A DNA stretch of 64,000 nucleotides from Entonaema liquescens (GCA_902805475.1 CADCSX010000006.1:930001-994000), one strand, 5' to 3'; counted from the first letter of the stretch, positions 24,201 to 38,209 are shown. Notes: generated by a model not told the origin, from the letters alone. Made by a program: numbers and translations.

Positions 24201-26666
24201 ACAGATGATGCGACCCAATAAGATGATCCAAAAAATAACGAAGGCGTTCATCAAGAAGATCATGAAGACGAGAACAAATTTTTCGCGCCAGGCCATACGA
24301 ACATCTGGGCGCTTCATCCGACCGATATAGCGAAGAGCGAAGGAAGGAATCCAAAAAGTTAAACACCAGACAAAACCAACCCAAATACGTCGAGTTAGGG
24401 TCGTATCTACGGTTTCAACATGCTTGCCCTGTGCGTCAACAGGGTCAAGAGTATTGATGAAATCACCATCGGCGGTATAGAATACTTGGTCACGATGGTT
24501 GTCGCCCTTTGATCCCAAGCCGTAATCGCCATTGCCACCGCGCATGGCAGATGGTGCAATTGAACCGGCTTTCATCTGACTTTGAGCAAGCGTAAGTCGA
24601 CTTTGGTTACGCTGGTGATTAACAAGCTGATCCTGGCTACCATTGGAGTAATGATCAGGAATATTCGGGGGGAAGAATCCACTGCCATTGTTAGAATAGC
24701 CTGTCTCAATACCAGGCGTGTTGAAAACATTGACCACGCCGCCAGGAATCGAGTCTTGTGGCGGCCTGAGGTCAAGCATACTCTCGGCTTCCCACCATGC
24801 AGTTTCTCTCATCCATACACGCTCTTTACCGATAACTACTTCCCCGTTGCTCCAACCCCTTTCGAGAATCCAGGTCTCAATACCCTCACGGCCTTCTCCG
24901 CAGCCAAGAGGAGCGAAACGTTGGCAAAATTCATCCAAATCGAAATCCGCTGTGAAATCAAGATTCTTGTTGCGACGATTAGCCCACTCAGGTAATCTCC
25001 AGGCGCGCAACTGGCGGGACACTGTGCCAGCAGACCAAGCAGATGTGATGGACGGAAGCGCAGCGAGGCTGGCTGGGGTTTCGTCGGTAGGATGCAGAGA
25101 CAAATGATACCAAACACGGCTTGCACTAAGAACCGCAGGGAGGTCTAGTCGCGCATTTCGGCCCAAATTAATACCTTGTCCCGGAACAGGGAAAAGCAAC
25201 TTCTTCAGGAAACCATCGTCATCACTACCGAAGCCAGCCTTCTCCAAAATTTCTTCTCTCTTCTCAAGCTCATGCTGTCTTGCTCTAGCATTAGGTCCCG
25301 TCATGATACCCAGATCAGGTGCGACATCAGCGACACTATTCTGCATTTCTCGGAGGACTGAGCTGCCAGCAGCAACCACATCCACTCCATCTTCTTTCAT
25401 TTCAGCGTTGATTCCTGTGGTGTCGTCAAAAATGCCGCGCATTGCAATAGCCTTGCCAAGGTTGGGATCCGGAATTTCGACGATTGTTATGCAGACGGTA
25501 TCACCACTGTCCTCGGCTGACGTGGGTGTCCTGTGGCCGTCTAACGATTCTTGGCCATCCCGAATACGCGACATCTGAAGTGCAATTGCCTCATTTGCTT
25601 TGGTTATAACCCAATCAACGAGGGCTTCGTACAATCCTCCTACTAATACCCGTCTATCGTCAGTTGTACATTGCCGGGCTAAGACTTCTGGGTCAAGACC
25701 CAGCAGTCCACCGACATCTTCGCAAACGTCCTCTAGTACCTCATCATCAACGTTGTAATCAAGGGTGTTTCCAAGCTTTAGGAGTCCGGCAAGGATCGAA
25801 ATGAAGTTTCGGTGAGCTGACCCCTTGATACCGATTTCTTTAAGGGCAGTACGGAAGTCATCTGCTGCAGCTCCATCATCGGCAGTCGGAAGATAAGACG
25901 GAGGGCTGTAGGTACCAGACTTGGCTAATAGTGAATAAGTAGAGGCTGACTTAAGACCCAGGAATTCTCGTTCAGCTGGGGTTGAGGCCGAAGTTAAAAG
26001 GTAGTAGAAGACGTCAAATGCACGATAGCCAGCTTCAGCAGGTATATCGAGTAGACCCTTAACCGTATCTATGCCGCTTTGCGATAGCGCCAAGCTAGCT
26101 GCAGTTAAGTTTCCGGCTAGATTTAGCGTCAAGGTTACTGCAAGGGCAGATTGTCGCGGCGTCGATGGGTTATAGGGGGTTACACAACGTATGAAGGGCT
26201 TAATTACTTCTAGAGCAGTTAATAGAGAGGAAGGGATAGTAAGAGGTAAGGAAGTGAGGAACGGGTTTAATAGTGAGGGGGTTGACTGATGGAGAGATCT
26301 AAACAGCTAGTAAGCAACAATTTCATAGAGACTGGATAAATGACATAAGAAAACATACCCCAAGATAATGCAGCCATCCTCTGCTCGTCGTCTAGCATGT
26401 TCCCAGGCTCGAGCTGCTAGTTCGCGATCTACAGTCCCTCCAGTCTTGCCGTCTAGTCCTGCTTGAGTAGCAGTAAGCCATGTGTTAACGACAAGGCTTG
26501 TTCCGGCGTCAAGTTTATAGGGTTGAGACGACATATAGATATTATGGATGCCGTTTAAGAGAGTAGTCGTCGAAACCTGAGTGGCTTGCTGGCCAGCACC
26601 TCGTGGTGCTCCCATAGCATCGGAAGCAACCGAGTACATGGACATTCGTGCTTGGTGGTTAGCCAT
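21214..26666 (-). CDS. csmB: Chitin synthase with degenerate myosin-like head (CsmB type, class VI)
   Basis: Exons 26359-26666, 22636-26298 and 21214-22579 (minus), introns 60 and 56 nt, 1778 residues. The start is MANHQARMSMYS. The order is: short myosin-like head (about residues 1-600) that lacks the P-loop (at its place is IILGSLHQSTPSLL); transmembrane pair; cytochrome b5-like heme/steroid-binding region; more helices; the class II chitin synthase catalytic domain with VDADT, CLPGCF, GEDRYLT and the QRRRWIN product-site motif; a transmembrane bundle; a low-complexity tail; and a C-terminal DEK-C domain ending DNELANM. It makes chitin at the plasma membrane of hyphal tips and septa. Older papers number this class VII. 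The second intron splits the Cys codon of CLPGC and is absent from its divergent partner. Confidence 0.95.
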
Positions 26667-29600
26667 GTTGAACTCAATGAATCGTGTTGTCCTTCCGGAC
26701 AACAACGACAGGCCTACACTCCGGAATCAACTCTCAACGATTGGAGCACACCGGTATAAAAGACAGGTCCGAATCAAGCAAGTCCTTCCGCTTTTGATAT
26801 ACACGTAAGGATATTGAAAGCTCAGTATAGTATTGACGAGTTCGACGGGGAGAGGGAGCGAATGTATGTCGAATAGATCGGGATGATAAGAGTATCGGGG
26901 GGGACAAGGAAGGGGTTCGCTATGCAAGAGACTGAATAGCGAATGACATAGATTACTTGTTCTATTCCCCGGGTGTTATAATGCAATTACAAGTAATAGT
27001 AATTATTAGAAGCGATAGGCTATCGTATCACCAAAGCGAGTGAGGTGACAAGAAGATTGAAAACAAGAGAAGCGACGACAAAGTTGAGTCTTCCAACGAG
27101 AAGACAGTGAAACAGGTAGATACTGTGGGATAATCCTTCCTCTACAGTTGAAGTCAGGAAAATAATGGGCAGATCGGAGCAACCGTAAAAGAGTACATAA
27201 TACAGTGCGAATGGTTGTCTTGGCAAGGAACTAGGAATGGTCTAGCGTGTATCTAATTTTTGCTTCCCCTGAAGAGGCTCTTTAGAAGCCGCAGGTGGTC
27301 TAGAGATACGAAGTAACTAACGCTAACAGATGACCGTCGATTTCTGGTAGGGAAAGTGATAGTTCCCATTTTCCATCGAGGCGCGCTGATCCTTCTCTCT
27401 CTTTTTTTTCTGACCCTAACAGCTGGGAAACCCCCTGTCTTTTACACTGGGCCATCCGCCCCAATTCCCTATTTCATCACTACCGCAAGGATCTCATCAG
27501 GGAATTTACAAGCGATCGCTACTGATTGATCGCTGATCGAATGCAGACACACACTGGAATTCGTAGTGAGCTCGAACACTAACGTATTCCCCCAGTCTCC
27601 CCCCGACTCCAGTGCACATGCACAATTCATCGGGAAGGAATTGACGTGGCAGTAGCAGACAAATAGCATTGCAGATAATTCGTTGGTTGTTTATGGCATG
27701 ATACATTGGCATGGGATGATTCTGGTTTTACACGAGTAGCCCTGTGAACCTGCCCGTGTTTGGGCCGTTTGGGCCGTTGGTGAGGAGAGCGGGGGGCCGA
27801 AATACGAAGAGGCCAAATGGGGACGACAGGACTCGGCAAGTCGATAGCCTTCTCGAACCTGTTTGCACCACTTTTATTGGCTATCTTTGTCTCATTCCTC
27901 GATCGCCACAGCCACAAGCATAATGCACACACCACATTAATACGAGAATAACCCTCTGTCATCATTTTCCTTCTTTGTTAAGCCGAGTTATGCTCAACCA
28001 GCCAGAGATCTCATCATTCGTGTTCAATGCTTGGTCAAGATCTATGAATAACAACGGTAGCATACAACAGTAAGGAATGGTTTAAACAGTGAGCGCTGGG
28101 CAAGTGCTGGCGGGTGTTAGTCCAGTCTGGTCCTCGGCTCGCGAATAACCTTAATATTGTACCCGATTAACAAAAGCTTGATGACGGGAGTTATCTTTTC
28201 TGTTAACTCTATTTCTGATAACTCTATATCTGATAACTTGCGTTGCCTGCGGCACGTCAGTCGCCGACAAGCTTAAGAGCGTATCATCCCCTGAATTTGC
28301 ATTGGTTGCTACCTACACTGAATATCTACTTGTGTATCTAAAATATGCCACAATACAGTTTTCACTGCACATCTCGGTCTGATCTACTACCCCTCTTACG
28401 TCGTCGGGAATAGGAAATGCAATGATCAACTTCTATCAAGGAAATTACCCCATGTACCTATCAACCTGTCCATAGTTACTCTCTCGTCAGCGGCTAGTCA
28501 TCACTTATTTTCACAGCTCGAAAGTTTAGATAAACATCTAGAAAGCATTGTTCGTATCTTTCTTTGTTGGAGGGGCTGAGTTACAACAGGTGATATCAAT
28601 GGTCACCACAGGCACAGGATATTCCTTCAGAGATGGACCATAAACATGCAGCAAGCCACCTGCACTTTCTTCCTAGAACAACCATAAACCAATAATTGAT
28701 GAACCCCCGAAGCGCACAAGTGTGTGTCACCATGCAGGGTGTTCTTGGTTAAGTAGTAGTTGTCCGATCAGTCAGATCAATGACAAGCTGTCGAACCTAC
28801 CATACCCTGTGGTTCATATAAACAGTGGCGTCAATTTTAACTTGAGATCAACTAGTCAATGTGGACAATAGCAAGTAAGTTTGTTGACTCTATCCAAGAC
28901 ACACAGGTATGAAAAAATAAGTACAAATGATACTAGTGCTGTCGCGACGCCTCTATCCCGTTGAAATTGCAACCACGCGCCAATTAGCACGCATGACATA
29001 TCAAGAATGAGAAAGTAAACAGAAACAACCCTTATTTTGTATACATATTTTATTCCCTGTCGTCTTTTATTCATTCAGTCAGTTTGTTCAGTTTTTTTTT
29101 TTGTTTCAATGCCGGAATTATGGAGGAATTCCGGTTTGATGAAAAACAACATACCGCGGTAGACTAACATCGCTAGTTTCTCTCAGCCCTGGCGCAATGC
29201 TGTCATTGGTTCCAGGATACCGACAAAATTGCAAGTGCCCATTAGGTATCTATGTATTTTGAGCTTGCAAATCATTCAGATTCTCATACCCCTGCCTCCA
29301 CTGGCTCCGTATAAATGCTAGGTATGGGTCAGATTCTAGATCTGGCAGTCTTAGGTTAGGGAGCAGCGTCTTCTTGAGTGGTGTTTCTACGCAGTCTTGA
29401 TTGAAGTTTATACCAATTTTGACAGGGAAAGCAAAGATCAAAAAAAGATGTCCATCGTAAGAATTAGGGGATGAGGCTTGTATGAGACTAGCCCATACCT
29501 AATGGAGGTTATCCCCATCTAGCGCTCAACCTGCAGGTATCCAAGAAAATTCCGGGCGGTTCGATCGATGTTCGTGAGACCAGCTAACGTGCACTAGGCG

Positions 29601-30381
29601 TCGGGATAAGTTACTGTGCAGGATACGGTGTACATGACATAGGTGAATTCGCCCTTCACTCCACCTGCACCACGCACAGAACTTCAATGATGTACTTATA
29701 TTTGATGGTGTACCTTAAAAAGTATGTATATAGGTAGTTGCCTACATATTGCTCGTTACGAGCTACAAACAGGAAAGTGCAGATATAATATGTACCTCGT
29801 AGTGTGTCAGCGGGTCACAGCGCACCTCCCTAAGACTTCGTATGGTCTTCCACCCGCTCCTCGGGAATCCCTGTAAGCTAGCCAAACCGGGTACTTATGC
29901 AAACTAATGGTAAGCAAAACTGTGCACTGTACGGCATGTACCTGGATTAGTTGTACAAAAATAAACTGCCCAAGGGCAGAGCCGGTCCTGAACCCAAGTC
30001 CCCTTTCATCTGAACCATCCACCCAAGAAGCAACATCGGAGAGAGCCTCAGTTTTTGGCTTTCCCTTGTTCCCGTTTGTTTCCCTTCGCTTTTCATTTTG
30101 CTACTACGCTCGTTTCTGTATGCTACTATACACTCGCTACGCATAACTTGGATTCCTATCCTATACAGTTCGTAGCCTACTGGTTCATCGATCAACATTT
30201 GGCGGAAATAAGAGACGTCTATTGTCGTTCGCCCTTGTAAACTTTTGATAACCAATTCCAATTCCTGCCGTCGAACAGTGTATCTCACCTGGATATCCTT
30301 GGAGCGTCACTTTGACGCTGAACGACTCCTTTTGAGTAGCCATCTCGTTGATAGGCGCCATCCTTTGGCCCTTCATCTAAC
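26667..30381. promoter_or_regulatory. Shared divergent upstream region of the chitin synthase pair
   Basis: 3.7 kb with no supportable gene, between two divergently transcribed chitin synthases. Next to the plus-strand gene it is pyrimidine-rich (about 30055-30125, runs such as TTTCCCTTCGCTTTTCATTTT), likely a transcription start zone. Near 28204-28233 is a two-unit 15-bp tandem repeat (TAACTCTATTTCTGA and TAACTCTATATCTGA). The leaders hold several short open frames that I could not support as genes. Both genes may share control elements here, but no named binding site is claimed. Confidence 0.5.
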
Positions 30382-33300
30382 ATGGCTCTCAATCTCCCAT
30401 CTATGGGTGGGAGCGGAGGTGCTCATACCCAACCCTCGTTGCCCTCTTTACCTGCCCATCTCCAATCCGATACTCACTTGACAGCACACCTTGCCAGTCG
30501 TTTCCATGTATCCATTCCGACGGCCCGTTTATCCTCCCATGCACTCATCTCCCTTAACACGTATACCACGTCGACAAAGGGTCTTGATGGAGGTAAAGAA
30601 GGAAGCGCCATGGCCGGCGCTGAGGATATGGCCGACAGGGCCTTTCTTAGATTAGGCCATCGCACAGAAAACCAAGCAGTGTTATTCCTGTATGTCGACC
30701 CCATGGAACATCAAGTGTTAGGGAAGAAATAGCTAATAGTAAAATTTTAGGGGCGAATCCGGCTCCGGCAAAACCACGATTCGATCCCATCTTTTAACAT
30801 CACTTTTGAACAAATCTTCCACACCTCTATCCACCAAGATCTCATTGGCCGCCTATGTCTTCGATACCCTCACAACCACAAAGACAGCGACGACACCAAC
30901 AGCTTCTAAAGCCGGTCTTTTCTACGAACTCCAATATGATACCGCGTCAACCACCAACCCCCTCCTAATCGGTGGCAAGCTATTAGATCATCGTCTAGAA
31001 AGAAGTCGCATCACCGACGTACCGACGGGAGAGCGTAACTTTCATGTGTTGTACTATCTTCTTGCCGGAACAAGCGAAGCCGAAAAGACCCATCTTGGTA
31101 TTGATACCCCAAGAGACGCAGCCGGGCACAGACGGTGGAAGTATCTCGGCCACCCCACACAGCTCAAAGTAGGAATTAACGATGCCGAGGGATTCCAGCT
31201 CTTCAAAACAGCTCTACGGAAATTGGAATTTCCCAGGAGCGAAATTGCTGAGGTTTGTCAAATCTTAGCCTGTATCTTACATATCGGACAGCTCGAGTTC
31301 GAAACGACTGCGAGTACCACGGCTACCGGTGACGATAGCGGTGGTTTCTCCCACGAAGGTGGTCAGAACATCACCGCCGCACGAAATAAGGATGTATTAG
31401 GTATTATTGCTGCCTTCCTGGGGGTCAGTTCGCAGGATCTTCAAAACACTATGGGATACAAAACCAAGATGATCCATCGCGAACGCGTAACGGTCATGTT
31501 GGACCCTACGGGGGCCCGTGCCAATGCCGACGAATTGGCTAGGACCCTATATTCTCTCCTGGTAGCGTATGTTATTGAAAACATTAACCAGAAGATATGC
31601 GCTCCCGAGGAATCGATCGCAAACACAATCAATATTATTGATTTTCCTGGCTTCTCCCAGCAGTCATCCACTGGATCCGCGCTCGACCAACTTCTTAATA
31701 ACGCTGCCGTTGAGTCACTATACAACCTAACTCTTCAAAACTTTTTTGATCGTAAGGCAGATATGTTGGACACTGAAGAAGTCGTGGTACCAGCTACAAG
31801 TTATTTCGATAATTCAGATGCTGTCAAAGGACTTCTCAAGCCTGGAAATGGTTTACTCAGCATACTGGACGACCAAACCCGACGCCATCGTACAGATATG
31901 CAACTCCTCGAAAGCTTGAGGAGGCGATTTGAGGGTAAAAACCCAGCAATTAATGTAGGTTCCGCAACGGCCAGACTACCTGGAAGCAACTTCCTATCGG
32001 AAAATACCGCAGCATCTTTCACAGTCAAACACTTCGCGGGTGAAGTCGACTACCCAATCAAGGGGCTTGTTGAGGAGAACGGCGAAGTTATATCTAGTGA
32101 CGTAATGAACTTGATTAAGTCAAGTAAGAGTGAATTCGTTACTCGACTCTTCGGCCAGGAGGCTCTTCAAACGGTTATGCATCCTCAAGAGAAGACAACT
32201 GTTATGCAAGCATCAGTCAGCTCCAAGCCAATGCGCGCCCCAAGTGTTATGTCAAAGAAGAACTCTCGATCAATGGGATCTCGGAGACCACGTCGACAGG
32301 AATCCCCTGAAGACTTCACCAGCGAAGCTGGAGATCACAAGGTCGACCCTAGGAAATCCAGCATGCATCACTCCGAGCAAGGAGCCTCTGGGCAATTCTT
32401 GTCTTCCCTTGAGAATGTGAAACAGGCCATTACGGCGCCAAACACGAATGTCTATTTCGTATTTTGCTTGAAGCCTAACGATAGACGAATTGCGAACCAA
32501 TTTGACAGCAAATGTGTCCGCATGCAAGTGCAAACGTTTGGTATCGCCGAAATTAGCCAGCGCCTGAGGTCCGCAGACTTCAGCTTATTCTTACCATTCG
32601 GCGAGTTCCTAGGCCTTGCCGATGCCGAGACGATTCTTGTCGGCAGCGAGCGTGAGAAAGTTGAAGCCGTCGTTCAAAGTAAGCAGTGGCCCAGTAACGA
32701 GGTACAGATCGGTTCTACAGGTGTGTTCCTCAGTGAGCGGTGTTGGATGGAGATTGCGCAACTAGGCGATGGTTCCTCGGCCCTAAATAGGTTTGCATCC
32801 GAGGCTGGCGATGGATTAAGTCCTGGCGATTTGCCATTCGGTGCCTCGAAAGAGGGATTGGTGGCCGGCAATCAGCCATATTCTGATAAACCACGAAGCG
32901 GATATTTCGGTAGTGGAGATATAGATGGCCGTTCTGACGCTGGGGTTTCCGCCTTTGGAGCCGGTGATATGTTCAAGAATCTGGACACCAGAGAACAGAT
33001 GGCTGAGCGTGGAAATGAGAAATCGCTAGTGGAAGTTGAAGAATACAAGGACAGTCCCAGTCGAAAGCGGTGGGTCTTCATTGTCATGTTCTTAACCTGG
33101 TTCATCCCCGACTTCCTCATCCGCTGGATGGGTCGGATGTCTCGCAAAGATGTCCGGCAGGCCTGGCGTGAAAAGGTGGCTATCAACATGATGATTTGGT
33201 TCAGCTGTTTGGTTGCCGCCTTTTTCATCATGCTCTTCCCGCAGCTTGTCTGTCCCAAACAATATGTTTTCAGTTCCGAAGAACTTTCAGCCTACAATGG

Positions 33301-36071
33301 TAAAGATGGAGCTGACTCTTACGCGGCTATTCGTGGGCAAGTTTTCGATATCGGCAATTATGCTCCGAGTCACTATCCGCCATATCTCCCCTCAAAGTCC
33401 TTGACGCAGTATGCTGGACTCGATATTACGGCCTTGTTCCCTATTCAAGTATCGGCTCTTTGCCGAGGCAAGGACGGTACAGTCAACCCTGCAGTGACAC
33501 TAGATTATAAGTCGACAAATATTACCGGTTCGGCAAACGTCATCAATAGTCAGGATTTGAATGCTCATTACCACGATTTCCGATCCTTCACCTCTCTCCC
33601 TCAACCCTTTTGGTTTTATGAGAGGATGCAAAAGATGAAGCCATGGAAGAAGGGTACGATTGGTTACTCTCCAGAATATGTTGCCACTCTCGGCGGCAAG
33701 CAAAATTCAATTGCTATACTTAACGGCCGCGTGTACGATCTGACTAAGTATCTCGTGGGCGGCCGTCACGTCGTCGTTAGAGAGGGCGAAGACCTTCCAA
33801 CCGACCCTACGATCGTAGATTTCATGGACGATCAGGTTGTTGACCTTTTTCAGCAAATGAAGGGTACCGATGTGACCAAACAATGGAACTCCCTTGATAT
33901 CGATGCCGGTCTCCGCAGCCGCATGCAGCTATGTCTCGATAATCTCTTCTACGTCGGTGATGTCGATACGCGAAATTCCGTTAAGTGTCAGTTCGCCAAT
34001 TACCTTGTTCTCGCTGTCTCTATCCTGATTTGCACTATAATCGGCTTTAAGTTTCTTGCTGCCCTTCAGTTTGGAGGCAAAAATATGCCGGAGAATTTGG
34101 ATAAGTTTATCATGTGTCAAATTCCTGCATATACCGAAGACGAAGAATCTCTACGTCGTGCTATTGACTCGGCTGCTCGTATGCGATATGACGACAAACG
34201 CAAATTGCTTGTCGTTATCTGTGACGGTATGATTATTGGTCAGGGTAACGATAGGCCAACACCTCGCATCGTCCTCGATATTCTCGGCGTTTCTGAGACC
34301 GTTGATCCCGAACCGCTCAGCTTTGAATCTCTCGGTGAAGGTCTCAAGCAACACAACATGGGTAAGGTCTATTCTGGCCTGTACGAGGTGCAAGGTCACA
34401 TCGTTCCTTTCTTGGTTGTCGTCAAAGTCGGTAAGCCATCAGAGGTTTCTCGCCCCGGAAATCGTGGTAAGCGAGATTCGCAGATGGTCACGATGCGTTT
34501 CCTCAACCGCGTTCACTACAATCTGCCTATGAGCCCTATGGAGCTTGAGATGTATCACCAAATCCGAAATATCATTGGTGTTAATCCCACATTCTACGAA
34601 TTTACGCTTCAGATCGATGCCGACACAGTAGTCGCTCCCGACTCAGCAACACGCATGGTTTCCGCGTTCCTCGACGATACAAGATTAATCGCTGTCTGTG
34701 GCGAAACAGCCTTAACAAACGCAAAGTCTTCATTCATTACTATGATCCAGGTCTACGAATACTACATATCGCATAATTTGATCAAGGCCTTCGAGAGTCT
34801 GTTCGGTAGTGTAACCTGTTTACCCGGCTGTTTCTCCATGTACCGCATCCGAGCGGCCGAGACGGGCAAGCCACTCTTTGTCAGTCGCGAGGTCGTTGAA
34901 GATTACTCTACAATTCGTGTCGATACCTTACATATGAAGAACTTACTTCACCTAGGTGAAGATCGTTATCTAACCACCCTCCTCCTCAAGTATCACTCAA
35001 AATATAAGACCAAGTATATCTTCAGCGCTCATGCTTGGACCATCGCGCCCGATTCCTGGCAAGTTTTCTTGTCACAGCGTCGTCGTTGGATCAACTCAAC
35101 AGTACATAACTTGGTGGAACTTATTCCTATGGCACAGCTTTGTGGTTTCTGCTGCTTCAGTATGCGATTCGTCGTGTTCGTTGATCTACTGTCGACAGTC
35201 GTCCAGCCTGTGGTTATAGCATACATCGTATACCTCATCGTTCTAGTAACTACTTCGAAGAGTGTTATACCGATAACAGCTTTCATCATGCTTGGCGCTA
35301 TATACGGTCTCCAGGCAATTATCTTCATTGTCCGTCGCAAGTGGGAAATGATCGGATGGATGCTTATGTACATAGTTGCCGTTCCGGTTTTCTCATTCGG
35401 TCTGCCTCTATATTCCTTCTGGCATATGGATGACTTCAACTGGGGTAATACTCGTGTTGTCGCTGGAGAAAAGGGCAAGAAGATTGTCGTCACAGATGAG
35501 GGCAAGTTTGACCCTGCCTCGATCCCGCGAAAGAGGTGGGAAGAGTACCAGGCCGAGCTGTGGGACGCCCAAACCAGCCGAGGAGATGACGTGCACTCCG
35601 AAGTCAGCGGTTTCAGTTATGCCACCAAGCAGGGATTGAACGTTGGTGGAGCTGAGTATTACACGCCATCACGACCTGGTTCCACCACTGGTATGGTCCC
35701 TCCATACGACTTAAAGAACCCTAACCAGCTCAGCCGTATGTCGTTTGCCCCGACCGAGAACCGAATGAGCCAATTCGGCGGCTCGCAGTTCCTGGGCAAT
35801 CAGATGCAAGATGTAGAGATGTCCAACCTAGCAGGCATGCCAAGTGATGATGCGCTACTCGCAGAAATACGCGACATCCTGCGTACAGCGGATCTGATGA
35901 CCGTAACGAAGAAGGGTATTAAGCAGGAATTGGAGAGGCGGTTTGGTGTTCCTCTTGATGCCAAGCGATTATACATTAATAGTGGTATGTCTCTCTTATT
36001 TGCCCCATTGCAACAACGTAAACACTAACAAAAATACAGCGACTGAGGCCTTGTTGACTGGTCAGTTATAG
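30382..36071 (+). CDS. csmA: Chitin synthase with myosin motor-like domain (CsmA type, class V)
   Basis: Exons 30382-30689, 30751-35984 and 36040-36071, introns 61 and 55 nt, 1857 residues. The first splice assembles the P-loop GESGSGKTT right after exon 1, so the motor-like head can bind nucleotide, unlike its partner. After the head come an IQ-less linker, a transmembrane pair, a cytochrome b5-like region, the catalytic domain (IDADT, TCLPGCFSMYR, GEDRYLT, SQRRRWINS), a membrane bundle and a DEK-C domain. The last exon encodes only ATEALLTGQL plus stop; without it the frame would read into intron sequence. In Aspergillus nidulans and other moulds this enzyme binds actin through the head and is needed for wall integrity at tips and septa; the head-to-head arrangement with csmB is also found there. 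Confidence 0.96.
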
Positions 36072-36572
36072 AGACTGGTTAATCTGTGATACAATATTAC
36101 GGTTTCTACTATTATATTTCTGCATATACTTGTATGGCCATGTTTCCACTATTTATATAATACTGCTGCATTACATATTATTTGAGGGGAGTAACTTGCC
36201 ACAGGCCAGATATGGGTTGGTCAGGAAATTCATCGGAGGTTGGGAGTCAACAAAAGCAGCATAAGCAAATCACTCTTGGTTAATGGCCAAGTTGAAGTGG
36301 TGCCCGATATTGACGCGTACGCAATAATAATGGGAATAATATTGTTTAACTATTAGTCTTATATCACTTTGATCAATACGTAGCGAAAGAGATCGGAGTC
36401 TTGGTTCTTCAAACCGTAATGACTTAAGTGAGTGGTCGCATCGCGGCCCTAATGTCTTCTTTCCTGAATTAGTAGGTACTAAATCAAACACAACTACCGG
36501 TAGTAATCATTATCAACAGTTACGAATGATTTTCTTATACTTCTTGTACTGATATGGCGTATTGAGAATAAC
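36072..36572. other. Intergenic between convergent genes
   Basis: 3' flanks of csmA and the chromate transporter gene. No gene seen. Confidence 0.5.
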
Positions 36573-38209
36573 TTAAACGCGACCGCTCACTACTCCATAC
36601 CTAACCAGGCCAAGTACAGCCCCTAGAAGTATGGCAACCGGCGGCGCAACGCCGAAGTAACGTCCCCCAACATAGGCGGTCGCAGTCACGATCACCCACC
36701 AAGGATCATCACCAAGACTCTTCCCAGACTGAAAGCCTTCATCAATATAGCCTACCTGCCAAATCCTATAAACAGCCGTATAGATCAATCCAACAGCGCC
36801 AGCGTTAATACCTCTCACCCCGGATTTTACCCAGCGTCTGCTTCGTAACACCCTCCAGATTCCCATCGTGCCGTGGACCAGAACCATCCCAGGGAAAAAA
36901 ATACCACAGAAAGCGACAATTGCTCCAGCGAAAGAAGGATAGCCCTGATTAATAGCGGTTAAACCACCCAGGAATACGGCAAAGTTGAAATTTGGACCCG
37001 GAAAGGCCTGAGCGAGGGCAAGACCAATGAGAAAGTCGCGAGGACTAACCCAACCCTGCGCTACAACGTATTCCCTGAGAAGCGGGATCACGACCGGTCC
37101 GCCGCCGAAAATGATTGTACCAGCGAGATAAAGGTTTGCAAAGAGTCTGTATAATACCGGTAAGTCGGGTAAAGCTCCTCGGAGGACCATGACGACGATG
37201 AATGTAGCGAAGAAGGCCGATATTATCGCAGTGCCGGATTTCCATGAGAACTCAAGGAAATACCCAGGCGGGATAATGCGTGGCTCCGAATCTCTTGTTC
37301 CATTTCCATCTTGATCATCGAGAGATACGCCAGAGTTGTCCGTTTCTCTCGAGCCGTCTTCGGTATGAGTTGCGCTTCCCTCCGGATGTGCAGACTCCCT
37401 GATTCTCATGAAAGCATTTTTCATGGCTAGCCAAAGCTGATGTATCCAACGATAGTCATATACGACAGCAGTGCACGCGGCAGAAATCATAAGGACCGGG
37501 AAGTACCATAGCGCATTGTATAACATTCCCGCCGCAGCAGCTAGGAAGACGAGGATTCTAGTAAGCTTATCTGTGATAGCTTTATTGGAGAGGTCGATGG
37601 CAGCCAGAGCAATAATGCCGACTGTGGCAGCGTTAAGTCCTGAGAGCAAAGCGTATACTGCACGAGGAAGAGCCTCGCCGATGTTAGAGACACCAATAGA
37701 GAGGCCAAACATGCCCAACGCTCCAGGTAAACTATTTTTATTCATTAATGCTCCCCTTATGGACGGGACTTTAAACGTCTTAGGTTGAGGACTTACCTCC
37801 AGATGAAAAAGGCGAGAATGGCACCAAGGAACCCATCTTGAATCAGATTTACACAATAGAGCATCTTCGTACTGGCAGGACCGGAGAGAGCTTGGCAGAT
37901 ACTGAAGAGCTCCTGGTACTGGAACATGATGTTAGCTTGTCCTCGCAGGCCGCGTGGGGATATTGACTTACCACCTGTTCATCAACCCAAGTGAGTTTTG
38001 ACACGAACTTATCGTGAAACTACAATGATCATTAGTTGGACTCTTTCACCAGTTAAGAAGTCATGAGAGCTTCAGAGACATACGATCCTGAAGTGAACCG
38101 GCGGTCCTCCGAACGAGGTGAACCCGAGGTGCCAATTCACCCTCAGCGTCTTCCAGCTTCGACGCGCGACTCTCCATCCCGCTTCTTCCCACGAATTAGA
38201 TATCATCAT
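36573..38209 (-). CDS. Chromate ion transporter (two-domain CHR family)
   Basis: Exons 38084-38209, 37972-38019, 37797-37918 and 36573-37731 (minus), introns 64, 53 and 65 nt, 484 residues. Splicing rebuilds the first CHR domain: HLGFTSFGGPPVHFRIFHDK, WVDEQVYQELFSICQALSGPAS, then LPGALGMFGLSIGV. A polar linker (SAHPEGSATHTEDGS) separates it from the second domain, which repeats the pattern IIFGGGPVVIPLLREY, GWVSPRDFLIGLALAQAFPGP. CHR proteins are membrane transporters that in bacteria expel chromate or take up sulphate-like anions; fungal members such as that of Neurospora have been linked to chromate uptake. So direction is uncertain here. All four splices are in GT-AG form and the total is in frame. 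Confidence 0.93.

Noticed and set aside
27627..27965. 112-codon frame within the chitin synthase upstream region
   Set aside because: Composition is irregular and no known domain is visible; probably leader or promoter sequence.
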